From the NCBI GenBank assembly GCA_964499865.1, contig CAZCPY010000062.1:1-17765 (forward strand): a stretch of DNA of 17,765 nucleotides. The letters are read 5' to 3'. The notes under the pieces are model-generated. The model was not told the DNA's origin. It saw only the letters and a list, made by a program, of their open reading frames with translations, and did not search any database. Shown piece by piece: positions 7,867 to 13,819 of this stretch. Both the position numbers and the translations under genes were made by a program. Positions within the stretch are counted from its first letter, which is position 1; each line of letters begins with the position of its first letter. Origin of the DNA: JANOGU01 sp964499865 (GTDB lineage Bacteria > Pseudomonadota > Alphaproteobacteria > Rhodobacterales > Rhodobacteraceae).

Positions 7867-8756
7867 CGCCCCGCATGAAACTGGGCTGGGTGGGCCTGGG
7901 CGAGATCGGCCGGCCGCTCTGCGGCCGTCTGGTGGCCGCGGGGCACGAGGTTGCGTGCTTCGACCTTGACGCGTCGCGTCAGGTCGACGGCGCGGCGCGG
8001 GCCGGGGCGCTGGGGGAGGTGGCGGCAGAGGTGGTCTTCACCTGCCTGCCCAGCCCCGCGGCGTCCGAGGCGGTGCTGCGGGGGCTGCTGCCGCATCTGA
8101 AGCCGGGGACGGTCTGGGTGGAGTGTTCCACCCTTGGCCCCGAAGAGATCCGGCGCCTTGCGGCCTTGGCCGCCGGGCACGGGGTGCGGGCGATCGAATG
8201 CCCGGTGACAGGCGGCGTGCATCTGGCGGCGCGGGGGGAGATCACGCTTCTGGCCGGGGGGGACGCCGACCTGCTGGACCGCTGCCGCGACCTCCTGAAA
8301 TGCCTCGGGATGCGGTATTTCGAGATGGGGCCGCTGGGGTCGGCGGCGGTGATCAAGGTCATCACCAACATGCTGGCCTTCATCCATCTGCAGTCCTGCA
8401 GCGAGGCGCTGATGCTGGCCGCCCGCGCGGGGCTCGACCTGCGCACGTCCTGGGAGGCGATCACGGCATCCTCCGGGTCGTCCTTCGTGCACGAGACGGA
8501 AGGGCAGCTGATCCTGAACGGGTCCTATGACATCGGGTTCTCGATGGACCTGACGCTCAAGGACCTGGGATTTGCTCTGGCGATCGCCGAGGCGACGGGG
8601 ACGCCGCTGCCGCTTGCGTCGCTGACCAGGGCGATCTTCGAGGAGGGGCGGGCGACCTATGGCGGGTCGGCGCAATCGACATCGATCTCGCGCCTGCTGG
8701 AAGACAAGCTGGGCACGCCCCTGCGCGCCGAAGGGTTCCCGGCGCGGCTGGCCTGA
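7863..8756 (+). CDS. NAD(P)-dependent beta-hydroxyacid dehydrogenase (3-hydroxyisobutyrate dehydrogenase family)
   Basis: The product has 297 residues, standard for the beta-hydroxyacid dehydrogenase family. GLGEIG at residues 11-16 is the NAD(P) fingerprint, ECPVTGG (P114-G118) is the substrate loop, and IKVITN with Lys165 and Asn169 is the catalytic KxxxN motif. The family consensus at the substrate loop is PVSGG; Thr replaces Ser here. The enzyme should interconvert a 3-hydroxy acid and its semialdehyde. The start is taken as GTG 7863, which overlaps the aldehyde dehydrogenase stop as GTGA. ATG 7875 (MKLGWVGLGEIG) is a strong alternative because homologues usually begin a few residues before the fingerprint. 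Paired with the aldehyde dehydrogenase, it would form a hydroxyacid-semialdehyde-acid route, which is inference. It is the last gene of the operon and is followed by a terminator-like hairpin. Confidence 0.88.
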   Translation: MTPRMKLGWVGLGEIGRPLCGRLVAAGHEVACFDLDASRQVDGAARAGALGEVAAEVVFTCLPSPAASEAVLRGLLPHLKPGTVWVECSTLGPEEIRRLAALAAGHGVRAIECPVTGGVHLAARGEITLLAGGDADLLDRCRDLLKCLGMRYFEMGPLGSAAVIKVITNMLAFIHLQSCSEALMLAARAGLDLRTSWEAITASSGSSFVHETEGQLILNGSYDIGFSMDLTLKDLGFALAIAEATGTPLPLASLTRAIFEEGRATYGGSAQSTSISRLLEDKLGTPLRAEGFPARLA

Positions 8757-8788
8757 GGCGCCCTTCCCCGGCCGATGAAGCAAATTGA

Positions 8789-8810
8789 GCGGCTTCGCCG
8801 CAGGCCTTTT
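8789..8810 (+). terminator. Candidate intrinsic terminator of the catabolic operon
   Basis: GCGGC (8789-8793), loop TTC and GCCGC (8797-8801) form a 5-bp stem, followed by AGGCC and TTTT (8807-8810). It lies 33 bases after the last operon stop. The stem is short and the T-run is only four bases, so termination may be partial. Confidence 0.45.
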
Positions 8811-8820
8811 GTCTCGCCTC

Positions 8821-8841
8821 TGGCCCCCGAAGAGGGGGCCA
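8821..8841. repeat. Perfect 8-bp hairpin
   Basis: TGGCCCCC (8821-8828) and GGGGGCCA (8834-8841) pair perfectly around a GAAGA loop. It stands between the candidate terminator and the second interspersed element and may strengthen transcription stop or mRNA end protection. Confidence 0.6.
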
Positions 8842-8858
8842 ACCGGCTCGGGCGAAGA

Positions 8859-8924
8859 GGGGGCTCCGCCCCCGGAGCTCACGCTCCTCCCCCGGGGTAT
8901 TTCGGCCAAGATGAAGGGCAGGGC
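8859..8924. repeat. GC-hairpin/TATTT interspersed element, copy 2
   Basis: The blocks GGGGGCTCCGCCCCCGGA (8859-8876, 17 of 18 identical to copy 1), CCCCCGGGGTATTT (8889-8902, 13 of 14) and AGATGAAGGGCAGGGC (8909-8924) match the element at 4826-4880. The 12 extra bases at 8877-8888 contribute to a further small hairpin, GGAGC-TCAC-GCTCC (8874-8887). Together with 8789-8841 this makes four hairpins in a row before the next gene. Confidence 0.8.
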
Positions 8925-8928
8925 CGGG

Positions 8929-8957
8929 TTTTCCTTTTGCAGGGGCCGGTCTAGCTT
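8929..8957 (+). promoter_or_regulatory. Candidate leaderless promoter of the FAD-oxidase gene
   Basis: TTTTCC (8929-8934), 17 bases, TAGCTT (8952-8957). The -10 hexamer ends seven bases before the ATG at 8965, so transcription would start at or next to the start codon. No Shine-Dalgarno sequence is visible. The -35 match is weak. Confidence 0.35.
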
Positions 8958-8964
8958 GCCGTCC

Positions 8965-10380
8965 ATGCTGCATCCTGCCGATCCTGCCTTTGCCGAAGCC
9001 CTCGCCGCCCGCCTGCCGCCCGGCACCGTCGCGGCCCCCGAGCCGCGGCACCTGGCCGAGCCGCGGGGGCGCTGGACGGGGCAGGGGGTGCTGGTGCGGC
9101 CGCGGTCGGTGGCAGAGGTGGCGATGGTGGTCGGCGCCTGTGCCGCGGCGGGGGTGGGCATCGTGCCCCGGGGCGGGGGGACGGGGCTGGTGGGCGGGCA
9201 GGTGATGCCCGCGGGCCCGGCGCCGGTGATCCTGTCGCTGGAGCGGATGACACAGGTCCGCGCGGTGCACGGGGCCGAGAATGCGCTGGTGGCCGAGGCG
9301 GGGGCGACGCTGGCTGCGGTGCGGGCCGCCGCTGCGGAGGCGGGGCGGCTGTTCCCCCTGTCGCTCGCCTCGGAGGGAACGGCGACCGTCGGGGGGGTGC
9401 TGGCCACCAATGCGGGCGGGGTGAACGTGCTGCGCTGGGGCAATGCGCGCGACCTGTGCCTGGGGCTGGAGGCGGTGATGGCGGACGGCACCGTCTGGAA
9501 CGGCCTGAGGCGGCTGCGCAAGGACAACACCGGCTACGACCTGCGGCATCTGCTGATCGGGTCGGAGGGCACGCTGGCGGTGATCGCCGCGGCCAGCCTG
9601 CGGCTGGTCGCGCCGCCGGCGCGGCGGGCGGTGGCGCTCTTGGTGGTGGACGGCCCTGCGGCGGCGCTGGACCTGCTGGCGGCGGTCGAGGCGCGGCTGC
9701 CGGGGCTGGTGTCGGCCTTCGAGCTGATCGGCGGCATGGGCCTGCGGTTTCTGGCCGAGGTCATGCCCGACCTGCGCCAGCCCTTCGCCGGCCCGCCCGA
9801 CTGGATGGTGCTTATGGACCTCGGGCTTCCCGAAGCGATGGACCCCGGCGCGGCGGTGGAGGACGTGCTGGCCACCGGTCTCGTGCGCGACGGCGTTGCC
9901 GCGCAATCCGTGGCGCAGGCCGCCGACTTCTGGCGTCTGCGCGAGGCGATCCCCGAGGCCAACCGGCGGATCGGGGCGGTGTCGTCCCACGACATCAGCC
10001 TGCCCCTGTCGGAACTGCCGGGCTTCATCGTGGCGGCGGATGCGGCGGTGGCGGCATTGGGTCCGTTCCGCGTCAACTGCTTTGGCCATCTGGGCGACGG
10101 TAACCTGCACTACAATGTCTTTCCGCCCCCCGGAGGCCGGAGGGCCGACCACGAGGACCTGCGCGAGGCGGTCAAGACGGCGGTGCACGACCTGGTCCAT
10201 GCGCGCGGCGGGTCGGTCAGCGCGGAACACGGGATCGGCCGGCTGAAGACCGGCGACCTGGTCCGCTACGGCGACCCGGTCAAGGTGGCGGCGATGCGGC
10301 GGATCAAGGCGGCGCTGGACCCGCGCGGCATCCTGAACCCCGGGGCCGTGCTGGCCGGGCCCCAGCCTTCGTGGCCCTAG
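8965..10380 (+). CDS. FAD-binding oxidoreductase, D-lactate/D-2-hydroxyglutarate dehydrogenase type
   Basis: From ATG 8965 the product has 471 residues, fitting the GlcD/DLD/D2HGDH family. The PCMH-type FAD domain shows PRGGGTGL (68-75), GGVLATNAGG (143-152), NTGYDL (188-193) and GSEGTL (199-204). The C-terminal FAD-oxidase domain has FGHLGDGNLH (373-382) and AEHGIG (420-425). His375, His382 and Glu421 are candidate metal ligands by comparison with the human D-2-hydroxyglutarate enzyme. It should oxidise a D-2-hydroxy acid and pass electrons to a flavoprotein or the respiratory chain. The frame is open from 8785, but those 60 extra codons would translate the interspersed repeat, so the later ATG is chosen. 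The gene has no clear ribosome binding site and may be leaderless. Its stop shares a CTAG with the stop of the convergent TPR gene. Which D-2-hydroxy acid is used is unknown. Confidence 0.9.
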   Translation: MLHPADPAFAEALAARLPPGTVAAPEPRHLAEPRGRWTGQGVLVRPRSVAEVAMVVGACAAAGVGIVPRGGGTGLVGGQVMPAGPAPVILSLERMTQVRAVHGAENALVAEAGATLAAVRAAAAEAGRLFPLSLASEGTATVGGVLATNAGGVNVLRWGNARDLCLGLEAVMADGTVWNGLRRLRKDNTGYDLRHLLIGSEGTLAVIAAASLRLVAPPARRAVALLVVDGPAAALDLLAAVEARLPGLVSAFELIGGMGLRFLAEVMPDLRQPFAGPPDWMVLMDLGLPEAMDPGAAVEDVLATGLVRDGVAAQSVAQAADFWRLREAIPEANRRIGAVSSHDISLPLSELPGFIVAADAAVAALGPFRVNCFGHLGDGNLHYNVFPPPGGRRADHEDLREAVKTAVHDLVHARGGSVSAEHGIGRLKTGDLVRYGDPVKVAAMRRIKAALDPRGILNPGAVLAGPQPSWP

Positions 10381-11834
10381 GGGGTCAGCGCGTCGAGGTT
10401 GGCGGCGACGGTCCGGGTCTCGGCAGCCTCGGACCCGACGGATGCGGTCAGCACGGCCAGCGCCTCGCGATAGGCCGCATCGGCCTCGTCGGCGCGGCCA
10501 TTCGCGGCGAGCAGCAGCCCGAGGTTGTTCAGCGCCCGGCCGTAGTCGGGGCTGGTGCGGCCCGGAGCGGTGGCGATCAGGTCCAGCGCCTCGCGGTACA
10601 GCCGCTCGGCTGCGTCCGCGTCGCCTGCGGCATTGAGCGCGCCGCCCAGGGCGGAGAGCTGGCCTGCCAGCGCGGGCTGGCCGGCAAAGGCCGCGCGGAC
10701 CGAGGCCTCGGCTTCGGCCAGCGTGGCGCGGGGGTCGCTGCCGGTGGCCTGCAGGAAACCGGCCAGCGCCAGAAGGCGCGCGGCGGTCTCGGGGTCGTCT
10801 GCCCCGAGCGTCTGGCGGGCGATCTCGGCGGCCTGGCGGTAGACGCCCTCGGCCTCGGGCGCGCGGCCGGTGGCGGCCAGCAGGTCGGCCAGGTTCGCAA
10901 GCCGCGCCGCCACGTCGGGGTGGCGTTCGCCCAGCACCTCGCGGTCGACCTCGATCGCCTTGCGCATCAGCTGTTCGGCCTCGGCGTTGCGGTTCTGCAA
11001 CCTCAGGATGATGCCGAGGTTGTTGAGCCGCATGGCATATTCCGCATCCCGCGCGCCCCGGGGACCTTCCGCGATGGCGATCGATTCGCGCAGCAGCGGC
11101 TCGGCCTCCGCCGCCCTGCCGGCGGCGACATAGGTCTGCGCGATGGCCGCCAGCGCCGCGCCGTGCTGGGCGCTGCCCTGGCCGAAGCTGCCCACCGCGG
11201 CGCGCAGCAGGGGCACGGCATAGGACCCCGCCGTCGCCACGTCACCCGCCTGGCGGGCCCATGTCTCGGCGGCCAGAAGGTTGGAATAGCTCGCCTCCAG
11301 CGCCGCCGCGCGGCCGAACAGGACCGCCGCGCGCACCGTGTCGCCGCGTTCGGCGGCAAGGTTGCCCGCCAGATCGGCCAGACGTGCGGCGCGGCTGATC
11401 TCGGCATCGGCCAGCACCAGCGCATCCTGCAAGGCCGCCTGCGCCGCCGCCGGGTCGCCCCCGGCCTGGGCTGCCGCCGCGGCGGCAAGGGCGTCGGCGG
11501 CGGGCGTGCCGGCGTAGAGGTCGGCCGCCGCGGCCAGCTTGCCGCGCAGGCCTTCGGCCGCGGCGAGTGCCGCGCGCGGATCGGCAAGGCCGCGGCGCAC
11601 CGCCGCCAGTTCGGCCAGGATCGGCCCGCGCGCTTCGGGCGCGGCCTCGGCCAGCGCGGTCTCCAGCGTTTCCCTGCGGGCGGCGAGTGCGGCGGCCACC
11701 GCCTCGGCGGTGATCGCAGGGGCGTCCACGGTCTGGCCGGTGGACGGCGAGGGCAGCAGCGTCACCGCGCCGTAGCCCGCCGCCGCCAGCCCCAGCGCCA
11801 GCGCCGCCAGCCCCTGCCGTGCCGAAATGCCCAT
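10377..11834 (-). CDS. Membrane-anchored tetratricopeptide repeat protein
   Basis: The product has 485 residues. Residues 8-27 (GLAALALGLAAAGYGAVTLL) form one hydrophobic helix with no evident signal peptidase site, so the protein is probably anchored in the inner membrane with its bulk in the periplasm. An Ala-rich helical stretch follows (about 40-220). From about residue 224, five or six TPR units of the 42-residue kinesin-light-chain type follow. Examples are RLNNLGIILRLQNRNAEAEQ, RLANLADLLAATGRAPEAEG and ALNNLGLLLAANGRADEADA. TPR arrays mediate protein-protein contacts; no enzymatic domain is seen and I recognise no specific name. The gene is monocistronic, divergent from metG and convergent with the FAD-oxidase gene. 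A good promoter lies just upstream. Confidence 0.85.
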   Translation of the reverse strand: MGISARQGLAALALGLAAAGYGAVTLLPSPSTGQTVDAPAITAEAVAAALAARRETLETALAEAAPEARGPILAELAAVRRGLADPRAALAAAEGLRGKLAAAADLYAGTPAADALAAAAAAQAGGDPAAAQAALQDALVLADAEISRAARLADLAGNLAAERGDTVRAAVLFGRAAALEASYSNLLAAETWARQAGDVATAGSYAVPLLRAAVGSFGQGSAQHGAALAAIAQTYVAAGRAAEAEPLLRESIAIAEGPRGARDAEYAMRLNNLGIILRLQNRNAEAEQLMRKAIEVDREVLGERHPDVAARLANLADLLAATGRAPEAEGVYRQAAEIARQTLGADDPETAARLLALAGFLQATGSDPRATLAEAEASVRAAFAGQPALAGQLSALGGALNAAGDADAAERLYREALDLIATAPGRTSPDYGRALNNLGLLLAANGRADEADAAYREALAVLTASVGSEAAETRTVAANLDALTP

Positions 11835-11861
11835 GCCCGCCCCCGGTTTCCGAAGGCCCCG

Positions 11862-11890
11862 ACCCTACCGCGGCGGCGCCCCCGCGGCAA
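11862..11890 (-). promoter_or_regulatory. Promoter of the TPR gene
   Basis: On the minus strand, TTGCCG (11890-11885), 17 bases, TAGGGT (11867-11862). This is the best match to a housekeeping promoter in the window. It predicts a leader of about 20 bases before the ATG at 11834. Confidence 0.5.
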
Positions 11891-11920
11891 GGCGGGCGGG
11901 GGGGGGCGAGCGGGGCGGGA

Positions 11921-11950
11921 CTGGCCCTTTGCGCAGGCTTCCGCTAGGAC
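11921..11950 (+). promoter_or_regulatory. Weak candidate metG promoter
   Basis: CTGGCC (11921-11926), 18 bases, TAGGAC (11945-11950), ending 27 bases before the metG ATG. The -35 match is poor. A promoter is expected here because the gene upstream is divergent. Confidence 0.25.
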
Positions 11951-11977
11951 GTGCGCGTCCCCGGATGGAACCTTGCC

Positions 11978-13696
11978 ATGGCCCGTTTCCTGATCACCTC
12001 TGCCATCCCGTATATCAACGGAATCAAGCATCTGGGTAATCTTGTCGGGTCGCAGCTTCCGGCCGACATCTACGCCCGCTACCTGCGCGGGCGGGGGCAC
12101 GAGGTGCTGTTTCTCTGCGCCACCGACGAACACGGCACGCCTGCGGAACTGGCCGCGGCCAAGGCGGGAAAGCCGGTGGCGGAGTACTGCGCCGAAATGC
12201 ACGGCATCCAGAAGGCGCTGGCCGAGGGGTTCCGGCTGTCCTTCGACCATTTCGGGCGGTCCTCCAGCCCGCAGAACCACCGGCTGACGCAGCATTTCGC
12301 GGGCCGGCTGGATGCGGCGGGGCTGATCGCCGAGGTCAGCGAACGCCAGATGTATTCGGTTGCCGACGGCCGCTTCCTGCCCGACCGCTACATCGAGGGC
12401 ACCTGCCCGAACTGCGGCTACGACAAGGCGCGCGGCGACCAGTGCGAGAACTGCACCAAGCAGCTTGACCCCACCGACCTGATCAACCCGCGCTCCGCCA
12501 TCTCGGGGAGCACGGAGCTTGAGGTGCGGCAGACCAAGCACCTCTACCTGCGCCAGCGGGCGATGCGGGACCAGTTGCGCGACTGGATCACCTCGCGCAG
12601 CGACTGGCCGGTGCTGACCACCTCGATCGCGCTCAAGTGGCTCGACGACGGCGAGGGCCTGCAGGACCGCGGCATCACCCGCGACCTGCACTGGGGCGTG
12701 CCGGTCAGGCGCGGCGACCGGCCCTGGCCGGGGATGGAGGGCAAGGTCTTCTACGTCTGGTTCGACGCGCCGATCGAGTACATCGCCTGCGCCGCCGAAT
12801 GGGCCGAGGCGGGCGGGCGTTCGGAAAGTGAATGGCAACGCTGGTGGCGCACCGACATGGGTGCCGAAGATGTTCGGTATGTGCAATTCATGGGCAAGGA
12901 CAACGTACCCTTCCACACCCTGAGCTTTCCCGTCACGATCATGGGGTCGGGCGAGCCGTGGAAGCTGGTCGACTACATCAAGAGCTTCAACTACCTCACC
13001 TACGACGGCGGCCAGTTCTCCACCTCGCAGGGCCGCGGCGTGTTCATGGACCAGGCGCTGAGCATCCTGCCCGCCGACTACTGGCGCTGGTGGCTTCTGT
13101 CCCACGCGCCGGAAAGTGCGGACAGCGAGTTCACCTGGGAAAACTTCCAGGTCTCGGTGAACAAGGACCTGGCCGACGTGCTGGGCAACCTGGTCAGCCG
13201 GGTGACCAAGTTCGCGCGCTCCAAGTTCGGCGGGACGCTGCCCGAGGGCGGCGCCTGGGGCGGGCGCGAGGCGGCGCTGGCGGACACGCTGGCGCAGGGC
13301 CTGCGCGCCTACGAGGCGGCGATGGACGGCATCGAGGTGCGCCGCGCGGCGCAGGAACTGCGCGCGCTGTGGGTGGCGGGGAACGAATACCTCCAGTCGG
13401 CGGCGCCCTGGACGGTGGTCAAGACCGACCCGGCACAGGCCGCGGCCCAGGTGCGCCTGGCGATGGGGCTGATCCGGCTTTACGCCGTCCTGTCGCGCCC
13501 CTTCATCCCCGACGCGGCGGCGGCGATGATGGCGGCGCTGGGGTCGGACGACTGGACCTGGCCCGCCGACATCGCGGCGGCGCTGTCCCACTTCGCCCCC
13601 GGCCACGGCTTTGCGGTGCCCGAGAACCTGTTCCGCAAGATCACGGATGAAGAGCGCGCCGACTGGCAGGTGCGCTTTGCCGGAAAGCGGACCTGA
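11978..13696 (+). CDS. metG: Methionine--tRNA ligase
   Basis: The product has 572 residues. It charges initiator and elongator tRNA-Met with methionine. The class I catalytic core is clear: the HIGH-type motif is HLGN at residues 18-21 in PYINGIKHLGN, followed by CATDEHGTPAE (47-57). A zinc knuckle CPNCGYDKARGDQCENC has Cys143, Cys146, Cys156 and Cys159. KVFYVWFDAPIEYI (256-269) and FMGKDNVPFH (304-313) are also typical. The KMSKS position reads QFSTS (346-350), so neither lysine of the consensus is present; I recall FSTS variants in Rhodobacterales MetG. The C-terminal anticodon-binding helical domain is complete, and there is no EMAP/Trbp111-like extension. I chose ATG 11978 because homologues begin MAR(F/H)LITSAIPYINGI. 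A GTG at 11951 would add nine unconserved residues. It is essential housekeeping and not linked to its neighbours. Confidence 0.96.
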   Translation: MARFLITSAIPYINGIKHLGNLVGSQLPADIYARYLRGRGHEVLFLCATDEHGTPAELAAAKAGKPVAEYCAEMHGIQKALAEGFRLSFDHFGRSSSPQNHRLTQHFAGRLDAAGLIAEVSERQMYSVADGRFLPDRYIEGTCPNCGYDKARGDQCENCTKQLDPTDLINPRSAISGSTELEVRQTKHLYLRQRAMRDQLRDWITSRSDWPVLTTSIALKWLDDGEGLQDRGITRDLHWGVPVRRGDRPWPGMEGKVFYVWFDAPIEYIACAAEWAEAGGRSESEWQRWWRTDMGAEDVRYVQFMGKDNVPFHTLSFPVTIMGSGEPWKLVDYIKSFNYLTYDGGQFSTSQGRGVFMDQALSILPADYWRWWLLSHAPESADSEFTWENFQVSVNKDLADVLGNLVSRVTKFARSKFGGTLPEGGAWGGREAALADTLAQGLRAYEAAMDGIEVRRAAQELRALWVAGNEYLQSAAPWTVVKTDPAQAAAQVRLAMGLIRLYAVLSRPFIPDAAAAMMAALGSDDWTWPADIAAALSHFAPGHGFAVPENLFRKITDEERADWQVRFAGKRT

Positions 13697-13718
13697 GGGC
13701 GCATCCCCGCGTGACCCC

Positions 13719-13739
13719 GCCCCGGGCTTGCCCCGGGGC
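13719..13739 (+). terminator. Hairpin after metG
   Basis: GCCCCGGG (13719-13726) pairs with CCCGGGGC (13732-13739) around loop CTTGC. It lies 22 bases after the metG stop. There is no U-tract. With the next hairpin it sits between convergent genes and can act in either direction. Confidence 0.55.
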
Positions 13740-13774
13740 CTCACCTTCCGCAGGGAACGCCGGTTGAGCGCGGG

Positions 13775-13795
13775 GTCCCGGGTCAGGCCCGGGAC
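13775..13795 (-). terminator. Hairpin after the kef-type antiporter gene
   Basis: GTCCCGGG (13775-13782) pairs with CCCGGGAC (13788-13795) around loop TCAGG, 24 bases beyond the antiporter stop. GACCCCGC (13713-13720) and GCGGGGTC (13770-13777) are also complementary, so the two hairpins can alternatively fold into one larger structure. Confidence 0.55.
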
Positions 13796-13819
13796 GGGGT
13801 TTCAGGTGCAAGCCTCGCG

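Noticed and set aside
8785..8964. Upstream start for the FAD-oxidase gene at 8785
   Set aside because: The 60 added residues would translate the terminator-like hairpins and the interspersed repeat. Family members begin near the ATG at 8965.
11951..11977. GTG start for metG at 11951
   Set aside because: The nine added residues are unconserved, and MetG proteins begin at the MARFLITSAIPY segment.
10371..11993. A 540-codon plus-strand frame opposite the TPR gene
   Set aside because: Low-complexity Gly/Arg/Gln-rich translation with no domain. The minus strand has a membrane anchor and regular TPR units.
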